Below, in pieces: positions 36,650 through 47,236 of a stretch of 64,000 bases of DNA. The position numbers were made by a program, and so were the translations under genes. Source of the stretch: Hygrocybe punicea (Eukaryota; Basidiomycota; Agaricomycetes; Agaricales; Hygrophoraceae); the NCBI GenBank assembly GCA_963556145.1, contig OY744465.1, positions 4,154,001 to 4,218,000 on the forward strand, read 5' to 3'. Within the stretch, counting starts at the first letter, position 1. The number at the start of each line of letters is the position of its first letter. The notes below the pieces were generated by a model, which saw nothing but the letters and a program-made list of their open reading frames with translations, was not told the origin of the DNA and did not search any database.

Positions 36650-38943
36650 TTACAAATCCGATGAACTGTCAGAATCTGATACCATAGTTGGGGCCTCAAA
36701 CCAACCGGGGACCAATTTAACATCACCAGATGAACCCTCCTTTCCTTCCAATACAACCCTTTCCAGCGCATCACCCTGAATGCAATTATGAACAGCTTGC
36801 CTGCGCAACGCCCCCTGGAGTTCCTGACGGAGCGTGGGTATCCGCCCGTCTTGCCATGGATCTTTGGCAGCTCTGATAGCAATCTCGTCACCCAGCATGA
36901 TGTTCATCATTTCTATTGGGTTTTCTAAGAAGATTCAGAGGAAGTGCAGCATGTAGATGCCGCAATCATCAAAATTCGGCTGGACAGGTACCTGAAAACA
37001 AACATTCAATTCATTCGCAACATGGAGGTTAGACGTGGTTCACCTTGGGGGTGATTATCTTGATAGGTGCCAGCTTTTTCACCTGTCTGGTGTTCTTTGC
37101 AATGCAGGCCAGCCACGCATGCACCAGGGATATATTTTTTTGATGGTGTGCTGGGGGCAGTGAATCGAGAACAAATGTTACGCTAACCAACGATGAGTAA
37201 GTTCAATGCAAAGCTGAAATGGATAACTACGTGTGTAGTCCATCAGGAGGATTTTCTAACAAACATGCAGCAGGATTTGCCACGATAATCAAATACCAGT
37301 GGTCACTGATGGTGAAGTGAGATGTTGCCTTCACGAAAACTGACTACACTCACCCAGTGGGCACAGGAAAGACCAAGTATGGGAGCGAAAATATGTCGAA
37401 TGCCTTCGTCCACCTCTTCAAAGTCTTCACCCCATTCTTCCTATGACCAGATTCAGAGGAAATGAAGTTATATGAACAACCAAGCAACGTGCACCTCAAT
37501 TTCTCCATGAAAAAAGTAATGAATATGTGTATGTTTGCTGGCAACTCCGGCTGATGGATTGCTGCTTGCTGCAGAGCGTAACTGAAACGGGGAATAAGCT
37601 ACTGCACTGGAGGGTTGAAATGTACCTACTGGGTACCGAAATTAATCAGTTCGTCATCTAGCCAATCCTTTTCCAAACGTTGATATGACATCCACGGAAC
37701 AGCACCCCACTCTGAGTATTTTGCAACAGTACATGTGTTTTCAACCCTAGAACACCTGAGGTGAGTGACGGGCCTGGCCATGGCAATGTGATGTACATGA
37801 CCGCATCTGGCCTTTCATTCAACTGCAAAAATCGGCCATTGGTTTCGATGTCATTTCTGTTGAAGTAGAGAGTCGTTGTGGTATGATGAATGTGTGATAC
37901 TCACTGTAAATACTTGATGCTACTTTCGCCCAGTGTACTGGTGAGCAAACTGAGCAAATCCGCATACATATCTGATGTCCAGGATGCATGCTCGTTGTCG
38001 AAATAAATGCCAATTTGATGTTTTGAAACAATCTCTGAGTCTCAATTGCAGTCACATGTAAGCTTATTGAAATGGTGGCGTACCATTGTTCTCTCTGCCT
38101 AAAAACATGCATGTGGCTTTATCCACATGCCGAGAAACAAGCACATGCAATACCAAGCCGCGTATCTGCTCTTCATTTGGTTTGGTGGCCTACTGTTAGA
38201 GGCGTGCAACTCCGGAAGGATCGGAGTTCTTCGGAGGAGCGGAGACGTCAACTCTTGAAGTAGGTTCACTACTTCCTTAAGTTGTATTGAGAAGACGTGG
38301 ATGGAGCGGAGTTAGTCCGGAGTTCCGGACTAAGTACTAAGATAACTAATGAGCTTAAGGGAAAGCCTTAAGTTTGAGAGTGGGTAAGAAATAAGGAACT
38401 CAAGTTGATTTTCTGAACGGAGTTACAGGACATTGTAGTTCTAGTTTATATACTTGGTAAACTAATTGTCATGTCCTTGGAGACGTGAAGACAATATGAA
38501 CTCCGGAAAGAGGACCGGAGTTCGGAAGAAAATAAAAGGGATAAAAAGGTTGCTATGTACGGTGACAAGTAAACAAAGGGGAGGAAGAGAAAAGGAGGTC
38601 GGAGTAAACGGAGATGGGGAAGAATAGTATTTAACAAGAGAAGAACAATAACGTACGCGAGAAGATAAGATAAGATAAGATAAGATAAGTCGGCGGAAAA
38701 GTCCGGAGCGGAGTTCGTCGGAATCCGGCGGAGCTGCATGGGATATGACACCTACAAAATTACTTGAATATCAAGGGTGGGCTGTTGAAGACTGACAATC
38801 ACCTGGCAACTGACAACATCGCGTTCCACCAATAGTTGCATGGTCACAGAGCTGTCCTCTGTCAAAATACAACAAACACTTGTATACGACAGTGAGTGAT
38901 GATTAGGATGCTGAACATGATGACTTACCATGATCCTTTGCAT
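36650..38943 (-). pseudogene. Ulp1-like (C48) SUMO-type cysteine protease, with one nonsense codon
   Basis: The gene is multi-exon on the minus strand with a candidate ATG at 38943 and a stop at 36650. The catalytic domain shows WLDDELINFG, ANIHIFITFFMEKL, LKRWTKAFDIFSLPYLVFPV, the catalytic His in GDHWYLIIVANP (near 37300), the Asp in TFVLDSLPPAH (near 37165), and the Cys in QPNFDDCGIYMLHF (near 36955). These form the complete His-Asp-Cys triad in family order. Immediately after LHFL there is TGA at 36935-36937, where the family usually has Arg; CGA to TGA is the simplest explanation. The open frame then continues to an acidic Ser tail. A solo LTR lies near the 5' end, apparently in an intron. 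The gene ends 143 bp upstream of the KDZ gene on the same strand. A SUMO or ubiquitin-like target is presumed. Confidence 0.75.
38194..38750. mobile_element. Solo LTR with 5-bp TSD
   Basis: The 557-bp unit starts tgttagaggcg and ends ggatatgaca, and is flanked by the direct repeat CCTAC (38189-38193 and 38751-38755). It contains many ccggagt words and a short GATAA run near 38664-38690. TG...CA ends and a 5-bp duplication mark a solo LTR. It belongs to a different family from the 580-bp LTR. Confidence 0.85.
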
Positions 38944-39056
38944 TCAAACTTGATAGATGTGGTCCCTTCCAGAGATTTGTGGTAGGTGTTTCCACCAGAG
39001 ACCGTGAAAAGGACGGGGAGTAGGAGAGATGGCATATTCGATTGATGTGAGGTTAT

Positions 39057-39064
39057 GCACGTGA
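39057..39064. promoter_or_regulatory. TCACGTGC site upstream of the Ulp1-like gene
   Basis: A one-mismatch version of TCACGTGA (GCACGTGA on the plus strand) lies 113 nt upstream of the candidate Ulp1-like ATG at 38943. Spacing matches exact sites in front of the other island genes. Confidence 0.4.
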
Positions 39065-40162
39065 TGGTTGAGAACAAAGAGGCTGTTCAATCATGTGATG
39101 CCGGGTCACATGTAATGTGGACCCGTGACATCACATGTGTGATGTCACGCCGCTGTGGGACACATTTAACGCAGTAGGGAAATTGGATAGCAAAGAAGAG
39201 GTAATGGCAGCGCCGCACAAATTGCACATCCTCTATGAGATTGCTCATTCCCCACGTAGCCATTATTCTATTTTTTCTAGTAGATATGATACCCTAAAAT
39301 CGGCATTTGTTTTTATTTGGTCAGAAATCACCTTATTCCATCACACCCTGAGTCGCACCATCAACGTTGGCCAAGGTAATTTCTCTTGATTCCAACACAC
39401 TACCATCTTGCTGCGTGGCAATAATCACTGGTACGGCAGCAAATGACAGCGCCGTTGTATCCTTGGTAGGGCGCTGTACCAGGGAAATGTGGAACGCCGC
39501 ATTTATGGCGGTTCTTGTTGACGTGCGGCCTGGTAAAGCTGCTGATTTTCACGACATTGAATGCTTCCTCCAGTGTGTTTACAACATTACACTGACCCCA
39601 CTTTTGATTGTTTAGGATGTGCCTGAAATCTATTCGTGTCTTTTCATGCGGCCGTCACCGAACAAGAACAATATTCTGTCCGATGGCTTGGCATGATGCG
39701 ATCGGAAGATGCAGGCCATGCATGAACGCCGTTCCTGAAAGGAGGCTGGCCACACATGTTTGGTGTGGACGAAAATGTTCGTATGTGTATGGGATATTTC
39801 GTTCACCTAGCCACTAGGTTTGTTGCAGGTGTGCTACATCCCTTGATTGTCGGTGAAACCTGTGAACGTTAATTTTCACCAACCGCCCACATATACAGTT
39901 GAAATCAAGGCAAAGGTGTTCATTATTCGGGAGCGACGCTGTAATTAAACGTCTGTGCAACAAAGTGCCATTCACAAGCTTCCTGCCCAGAGCATGAATT
40001 TCAAAGGTAACAATATACAGTACTGACGTTTCCATAACTACGGGCCTTTGCAACACTGCCATTTATGACTTTCCTAGCCAGTATATGAATGCACACAACA
40101 ATGAGTCATGGACGTGACTTGTCACCATCCAAACTTGGCCACATCATGTGAGTCAAGTCATT

Positions 40163-40197
40163 TCACGTGATGAAAACCAACCGCGTTTGTCACGTGA
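40163..40197. promoter_or_regulatory. Pair of exact TCACGTGA palindromes upstream of TET/JBP locus
   Basis: Two exact TCACGTGA sites occur at 40163-40170 and 40190-40197. The second lies 124 nt before an ATG at 40322 that opens a plausible spliced 5' end of the TET/JBP locus. The sequence fits a Cbf1-type bHLH site. Function is inferred from recurrence and spacing. Confidence 0.45.
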
Positions 40198-40282
40198 ACA
40201 AATACAACCAATCACAAGCGCTGATTGAATTTTTTTTACCATCCTTCGTTGTTTTCCCCCTCATCATTGTACATCCCACACT

Positions 40283-40313
40283 GCGAGATTGTTGTACCGG
40301 GCAACAATCTCGC
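40283..40313. repeat. Perfect 12-bp stem hairpin
   Basis: gcgagattgttg and its reverse complement caacaatctcgc flank a 7-nt loop. It sits between the TCACGTGA pair and the first possible ATG at 40322, so it could lie in a 5' leader. Confidence 0.75.
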
Positions 40314-40486
40314 ATTATGGGATGCCACACACTTTAGGTTACATATCATTCTTCTACCCGAATGGTGAGTGGTTTGTTATGTCTCTGCTGAATGCCATTC
40401 ACTTAGAATATTCGTAAGTGACTGATTGTTTGTCACTGCGATTGATCTTCTACAGCTTCCTGCCAAGGTTTCCACATGCATTAATT

Positions 40487-41165
40487 GTGGAATCAGTACG
40501 TGCCAAACCAATGGTGGCCGGTCCTCGGACATGGGTGCTTGCTGCCGCCGGTCAACCTGGAATGAAAAGGTGGGTGAATCTCACCGATTTGCTTGCCAGG
40601 CAACCTCCTTGCAACAGGCCTGGCGGTATACCCGTTTACATCCAAGGTGTGTGGCTTACTGACAATTTTACTGCTTTCAGATAAGTTATCCATGACTACG
40701 AGTTGTGGCATCAGTGCATGCCAAACCGGTGGTGGCAGGTCCTCAGACATGGGCGCTTGCTGCTGCCGGTCAACCTGGAATGAAAGGGCGGGTGAATCCC
40801 CCTGATTTCCTTGCCAGGCAACCTCCTTGCAGCGGGCCTGGCGGTATACCCGTTTACATCCAAGGTGTGTGTCTTCTCATTTTAATATTGCGCTTTTAGT
40901 AGTGATTCACTTTCATTACAGCTGCTCTTTCCATCATGTTTTGTGGCGGTGAATAGGCTTACTGACAATTTTACTGCTTTCAGATAAGTTATCCATTAGT
41001 GTGAGTTGTGGCATCAGTGCGTGCCAAACCAGTGGTGGCCCGTCCTCAGACATGGGCGCTTGCCACTGCTGGTCAACCTGGAATGAAAGGGCAGGTGAAT
41101 CCCCCTGATTTCCTTGCCAGGCAACCTCCCTGTAGTGGGCCTGGTGGCCTTGTTGACGTCAAGAA
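40487..41165 (+). repeat. Three direct repeats of about 165 bp that keep the same open frame
   Basis: Copies at about 40487-40650, 40699-40868 and 41003-41165 each encode a similar stretch (AKPMVAGP-TW-LAAAGQPGMK in copy 1). The spacers also repeat a cttactgacaattttactg segment ending in a tttcag acceptor-like site. The open frame is kept in all three copies, which suggests duplicated exons upstream of the TET/JBP gene. A possible 5' end is ATG 40322 followed by short exons (MPHTLGYISFFYPN, then a 7-nt exon, then FLPRFPH). This assembly is tentative. Confidence 0.6.
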
Positions 41166-41425
41166 AAGTAAGTCTTGCTGTACTTTTGACTATTCTATCA
41201 TTCACCAAATGGCACAGGTATCAATCAGCTTGTAAATGTGCATGGTCTGTATATGTATATACACTGAATCTGCTCGGCATTGCCATTTTTTGTGCTATAT
41301 TGTGTGTTATATCATAGTTGGTCGTTCTTGTGACATGGCGAAATCGCTGTACGCAGCAAATTATTAAATGCTAAAAGTTCTAACCATAATAACACCATAT
41401 TAAATTATACCGCCTCGAGGCCACC

Positions 41426-43041
41426 ATGTGTACTAAAACCGACCTTCCCAATTCTCAACCAATCTCACTTCTCAACCATTATGTATGCCGACAGAATCCC
41501 CTCAAAGAATGCACAATCCAAGGCAATGGAAGCCTCGCTTTCCGTCAACATGAAAACAAAGGATTGTGGTCTGGCTCCAAATCTAAAGAAACATATGTGG
41601 ACGAGGCTGAGAAGAATCCTCTCAAACACTACATCGTATTATAGGAAGTCGGGCATGCGCCCTCCAAAGTCTCCTGTAGAGGAATGCAAACGGCTGAGGT
41701 CAGATCCATGCTGCTTCAATGTCATATCTTACATGTTTTGTAGATCACGTTTGATGATGCTGAGGGATCAGCTTCCAGTTAGCGAGGTCTTGGGAGATTC
41801 GGCCCCAGATTGTGAAACAATCTCCAAGTCGGAAATGGTCTCAGAATCCGAACTGGAGAGGGTTCTCCTCACTGTGGCAGCCGTGATTTTGAACCCTAGT
41901 ACGTTGCTGCCATGAAAGTCGGCATATTTAGACTGACATCTTGCCTCAAAGTAATTGTGCCCTTGGATGCGAATAGACTGGCAAATCGAGTGAAGAATAT
42001 CAAGAACACTTTGGATGCTGACAATGAAAACCTACTCAGGTTTTTTCAGGAGATTCACATCGGACATGTAAATGAACCAGCTACAGTAATCGACACGTGT
42101 GGTTCAATTTTGGTCTGGTATCTACCTGATGTTGTAACTCCAAGACGTATTGTGAGTCACTTGCCCCCTGGAAATATGGTTTTTGACAGTACCCACTGTG
42201 ACACAGGAGGAATTGAATGTCAGTGCTGAAATGATAACCGAAATTCTGGAAGAATCCTACTCCGAGTCCCTCAAAAAACTTGAGAAAGGGAAAGATCCGC
42301 TATGGAGGAAAGATCCAAACATTTTCTTTCCACCTCCAAACCCACGATTTCACCCAGGATCAGTGGATTTCGCCGCAGCATGGTTTGCTCAGGGTAGAGA
42401 GGTAACACCTTTAGTTAGTCGTCTGTTTTACATGAGCTGACCGCCTGTTTTTTCAGCGACTTACCGACAGGTTGATCACGTCGACAACTCTTCGAACAAC
42501 TGAAGCCACCATGTGGATGGCTGCAATAGAACCCAGCGAGTTGATCTTCAATGCAATTACTGCGTTGAGCCATCAGTCATTGTACACAGCTGGCCTTCTG
42601 GCTGTGACGAAAATCCGGGATGGCGAAACGATCGAGAACGTGGAAACACATAAAAATGCTAAGGAGTGGACATCTGTTTACACTGGAATCGCCGTTATTG
42701 TTAACAGGATTACAACTCGACACAGAGATGCTGGAGGGTGTCCAGAATGGTATGATTTGCTGGCGAGTTGTGGGACACATACGAACACGGAACTAGCCAT
42801 CCCTGAGTTGGATGCTACATTCTCTTATTTGCCAGGAACCGTCATCGAAATTTGTGGCAAGGTTCTCAGTCACAGTGTAGGCAGATGGGAGGGCGGTGAA
42901 AGAATATGCATGGTGCATTATATGCAAAACATGGTACATGACCGTCTCAACATTGACAAGCCCACCTGGAGCCGACACAATGTGTTTGCAAGGGAGATGA
43001 ATGCAGAGTTTCGGGCATCACAGGCATGGAGATGGAATTAG
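41426..43041 (+). CDS. TET/JBP-family 2-oxoglutarate/Fe(II) dioxygenase
   Basis: Several plus-strand exons end at the TAG 43039-43041. The catalytic double-stranded beta-helix is clear in the last exon (from about 42475). It has MWMAAIEPSELIFNAITALS, WTSVYTGIAVIVNRITTRHRD with the iron-binding His-x-Asp (HRD), EWYDLLAS, then SYLPGTVIEICGKVLSHSVG with the distal His, and GGERICMVHYM with the Arg expected to bind 2-oxoglutarate. These match the fungal TET/JBP enzymes that oxidise 5-methylcytosine. Upstream exons supply Leu/Glu-rich helices (PPPNPRFHPGSVDFAAAWFA). The 5' end is uncertain and may lie as far left as 40322. No nonsense codon was found in the catalytic exon, so activity is possible. 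Linkage to a KDZ transposase is a known association for this family. Confidence 0.82.
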
Positions 43042-43310
43042 CTATTGTGCCAAGGGAGATATCATCCTAACGTAAAAGTACGACGGCTACCGTTGCATGC
43101 TTTGTACGACTGTAGTCAGAAACCTCTGTGGAACTAAATCTCATTATCCTCATTCACGGACGATGAAGGCCTATGAGTTTCAACTAACAGATAGCTAGAC
43201 AGTGTTAGACAGTGTTCGGAGAAATTCCATGGCTTTACATTGATAACTCTGTCACATTGACAACTCAGTCAATTCGAAATGTGTACTTAAATGTGGCAAT
43301 TCACGTGATG

Positions 43311-43318
43311 TGGTCACA
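43311..43318. promoter_or_regulatory. TCACGTGA site upstream of the JmjC-like gene
   Basis: An exact TCACGTGA lies 115 nt before the candidate ATG at 43434. An adjacent ACACGTGA follows at about 43325. Confidence 0.45.
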
Positions 43319-44691
43319 CGTGATCACAGTAAACCGTGACATGTCATTTTTTTTTTACCTTCTGCACCCTTATCATCTAGCCTCAGCCTCTCTTGAATTG
43401 CTCTCAGATACACTCGAATTGAACATTTTGGCAATGTTGTCATCAGCAAGCACCTCGGCGCCGTCAATCGCTTCTCTACATGCATCTGTCATGTCTGGTA
43501 GTAATTTCCGAAGCATGAATGTGTTCCAGGACTTCCCGTGGGTCAATGGCACGCCTCTTGCTGAAGATTCACTTGAGAAGGCTATTGTAACCTTAATTGG
43601 CAATCAGTCTGCTCTAGGAAACACACCGTCCACCTTGGCTGTGATGGTGCATCAAATCTCCCACCTTGTAACATTGACGGTCAACTTGTCTGCTAGGCCC
43701 TGGCAAAGCAATTGGATTATGTGAATCCCACAGGTGAAATCTCACGTAAAGCCCAAACCATCCAAGAATACCTCTCTGCTGATGGCTCTGCTATGCATGA
43801 TGTGGCAAGGTGGACTACTGTGTACCGGAATGACCTCCTGGTAGCGGCTCACTCAATCCTTCGCTATACCCTGCTCGATAAGCTCATGGACGCTGTTGGG
43901 TTGCCTCGTCATCCAAGTTTCAAAGTAATTCGGAGATCAGCGAAACTAGAGATGAGCGAGAAGGTGACCAAGGTGAGTTCACCATTCACATTTGGGAAGA
44001 CGTTTTAAGTTGATGTTTGCACACCATCTTGAAGCTCTACAAATTTCTCAGAGACTGGAGTAAGCTGATCACGAAGCTTCGTATGACATGCAAAAGTCTA
44101 TTAATCACGCAACAAGATCAAGAAGTGGTGGGTGTTTCAGCCATGGCAGTGCCGCAGAAAGTGGTGTCCAGTATGGACACCATCCCTATCTTTGCAGTCG
44201 CTCTCCCAGCACACTTGACACCAGCCCAAAAAGAAGTAGAAATGAACATCCGGATCCTTTACCGTGCATCTGTCAACCTCGAATCCTCTGACGTCAACCA
44301 GATCCTCCTCAATCTAGAGCTTCTTGCATTCTCATTCACGTGGTTTGGCCAGGTATGTGACGTATGTCCTATATGAAACGTGTGTCGGATTTTGTACAAA
44401 AACAGGGCAACTCATATGAAGACTGTGACTTGAAGTCACTGACTTCACAACATGGGTGGAGAAGCTACAGAGGTTGGGATTGCGTTACAATCACATTACG
44501 CCTGCCGCAAATAAATAATTCACATGGTTTCAGGACGGCCAAGAGGGTTGATCTACTGTTGCAAGACTCATTTGTCAATGCCCTCACCACCAAGTCCTTC
44601 GAAGGTTTAATGTATGATCGGATGAGAAATCTATTCCACCTAAGCCTCACACTGTCACCCATAATTATTAATTACTCTTCTCCCACGACGT

Positions 44692-45271
44692 TGTAGAGGC
44701 TCCGGGCCATCTGGACCCGAATCCTCTTCATATCCCACATCGTCCCCGTCCATTCCCATTCATGTATCGTCGATTCCGCCCGATTCCGGTCGTTTCCATC
44801 GATTCCGCTCCGGATTCCGCCTCCAGATTCGTTCCTACATGCACTGCAATGTCTCTAACGACCCGGAATCAGTACGTTTATAGTCATATATCATGTATCT
44901 ACATTTCCCGTCTCCTAGTACATAGCATTCCTCCACTCCACTCCTCTCCTATCAGTTACAGCCTTCGGTTGTAGTACATAGTTACTACAGCACAGGATCT
45001 CTCCCAGTAGTATAAAAGATGTACTCTTATACTACAACCATATAGAAAATACAGGTTATCGCTCCCCTTCAGTTCTATTTCTTAGTCCTCGCTTCGTATC
45101 GTCTCCATATTAGTCTTCGTACTCCACCCCCTTCACTTCCCCTCTGATCGGGAACCCCGGATTCGGGTTGGATTGACTAGACTATAGACACTAAACTCCT
45201 CTGATCAAATCTTAGCTGATCACCACTTTTGTAGATTCCCATTCGGGTCTACAACCGAACTCGCCGTCACA
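44692..45271 (+). repeat. Left LTR
   Basis: 580 bp, TG...CA ends. It contains a promoter-like agtagtataaaagatg segment near 45006-45020 that could serve as TATA box. Confidence 0.85.
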
Positions 45272-45454
45272 ACTGGAGCCCACCGCGAGGAGTTTATTTC
45301 TTTTGTCTTTTCATACCCTCCACACCATCGGGTTTGACTTTCATGACGTTTTTCTTTTGTTCCCAACTCTAATCGCTCAGCCCCGCTTACAACTTCGACC
45401 CCTTCCTCGTACCTCCCCGACCCGACCCGCTTCCCGATTTGGAAATTCCCCGAT

Positions 45455-47107
45455 ATGACGCACGGATTGATGCCTCTCCGAGGTGATCGTTCAGCCCCAA
45501 CGTTTCACGGTGACAAACACGACCTTCCCCGCTTCTTTGACAAAATTGACATGCTCGGCTCCGACTGTGGACTCACGGACGCTATGAAGATTCGCTACAC
45601 GCTCCGGTACCTCGATAACGACGATTACAAACTTTGGTCTACCCTACCTGCCGCTTCAGCAAAGGACTTCATCGCTTTCCGACGTGCCGTTTTCGCCTTC
45701 TATCCTGGTGCCACGGACAGTATTCAGTATACGATCGCGGATCTTGATCAATTGATTAGACGACAATCAGCTTATGGTATAGAAAACAAGACGGACTTAG
45801 GACAGTATTTCCAGGACTTCATACGCATATCCGGAGTACTATACGACAATGGCCGTTTATCGGACAAGCAGCGGAATGAGTATTTTGCCAACGGATTTGA
45901 CTCAGATCTTCGTCAACGTGTTGAAGAACGACTCCATTACCTTCTTCCCAGTCATTACCACGACGATCCGTACCCGGTTGATATTTTCCACGACGCCGCG
46001 TTATTTCTCCTGTCCGGTTGCCATTCCGTTCCGGAATCCGTTGTCACTGCAGCCCCCGTTGCCATTTCCAGTCCCGATTCCGGTCCCGGTCCCGCACCTG
46101 TCACAGTCATTTCACCTCCGGAACAGATCCCGTCCTCGATCCCGTCCTCGATCCCGTCCTCGATCCTGCCCACCGTTGTTCATTCCGTCCCCCACGTTCA
46201 TTCCGGTCCTTCGTATACTCCGTCCCTGTCATCGTGTTCCCCGTCCCCGTCCATTCTGGTGCCCGTCGAGACAGTTATTTGTTTACAGGTATTGTCGTCC
46301 ACTCCCGTGTTGTCCCCGTCCGATCCCATTCTCAATTTATCGATGCCGGTCACCGATTTATCCAATTTGTTTCCTATTTCGTCCCCGTCATCTCCAGTTT
46401 CGTCCCCTCCGGTTTCCGTCCACGAACTCATACCGGACCCACTCCCATTGTCCTTGGATTCTCCAGAAATAGACATTCCGACCCCGATATTGCCGCCATA
46501 TTGTCCTCTGTCACCATCTATCGAGATTCCGTCGACTTTGGTTGAGTATTCCATACCCGTTCCCATTCCGGACTTCATTCCACACCTTTTATTTGATTTC
46601 GATTTTGGTTCCGATTCCGTTATGTCGACCCCTTCGCTCCCGGTTCCCCTTGTCGTTTCCGCTCCCGTATCGTTGTCGGTTCTGTCTTCACCTGCTTGGG
46701 GCACCCCGTCGTTTTTAGACCCGTCACGTGGCACACCCGTTATATGGGATCGTGTTGGTGTCGGCACTCCGGTTCTCAATTTTATTTTATTTTTCGTTTC
46801 CGTCTTCATTCTACTTTGTGATCGCATTCTGGACCTCCGCCCCCTCGACACCTCGCTCGAATATTTGCAAGAAGTTCTCCGCCTCCTCTCGTCGTTCCGC
46901 CTCCAACCTTCTTTCAGAAACTCTTGTGGGGATATAGACCCATTTCCACCTCCTATTTTTGCGTTTTCGTCTTCCGTTCCGCTTTCCGTTTCCGCTCCCG
47001 TTTCTCATTTATTTATATTTTCGTTTCCATTTCTAGTTTCCTTTGTTTCCCATCCATTCCGGACCTGTTTTGTTTCCGTTGTATTCCGGTCCCGTCCTCC
47101 TCCTTGA
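45455..47107 (+). CDS. Gag-like polyprotein of the LTR element
   Basis: The 550-codon frame starts MTHGLMPLRGDRSAPTF. Residues 15-190 look like a retrotransposon gag capsid domain: FHGDKHDLPRFFDKIDML, KIRYTLRYLDNDDYKLW, FRRAVFAFYPG, LGQYFQDFIRISGVLYDNG, and LRQRVEERLHYLLP. The remaining 350 residues are low-complexity Pro/Ser/Val with hydrophobic stretches and no CCHC knuckle. The protein would form the virus-like particle. The open frame is intact, consistent with low LTR divergence. Confidence 0.75.
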   Translation: MTHGLMPLRGDRSAPTFHGDKHDLPRFFDKIDMLGSDCGLTDAMKIRYTLRYLDNDDYKLWSTLPAASAKDFIAFRRAVFAFYPGATDSIQYTIADLDQLIRRQSAYGIENKTDLGQYFQDFIRISGVLYDNGRLSDKQRNEYFANGFDSDLRQRVEERLHYLLPSHYHDDPYPVDIFHDAALFLLSGCHSVPESVVTAAPVAISSPDSGPGPAPVTVISPPEQIPSSIPSSIPSSILPTVVHSVPHVHSGPSYTPSLSSCSPSPSILVPVETVICLQVLSSTPVLSPSDPILNLSMPVTDLSNLFPISSPSSPVSSPPVSVHELIPDPLPLSLDSPEIDIPTPILPPYCPLSPSIEIPSTLVEYSIPVPIPDFIPHLLFDFDFGSDSVMSTPSLPVPLVVSAPVSLSVLSSPAWGTPSFLDPSRGTPVIWDRVGVGTPVLNFILFFVSVFILLCDRILDLRPLDTSLEYLQEVLRLLSSFRLQPSFRNSCGDIDPFPPPIFAFSSSVPLSVSAPVSHLFIFSFPFLVSFVSHPFRTCFVSVVFRSRPPP

Positions 47108-47236
47108 CCCCCAGATTCCGGTTATCTTATCTCGTCATTCCGTTTCCCTCTTTTCCGTTTATAGTTTTATTATGTACTCTATTTTTCTTTATGTATATTG
47201 TCCCACATTCCGTTTTCCCTTTCCGTCCGTTCCCTT

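Noticed and set aside
46198..46851. Minus-strand 217-codon frame opposite gag
   Set aside because: Gly/Asp/Ser low-complexity complement of the gag Pro/Ser tail; the intact spliced antisense gene ends before it.
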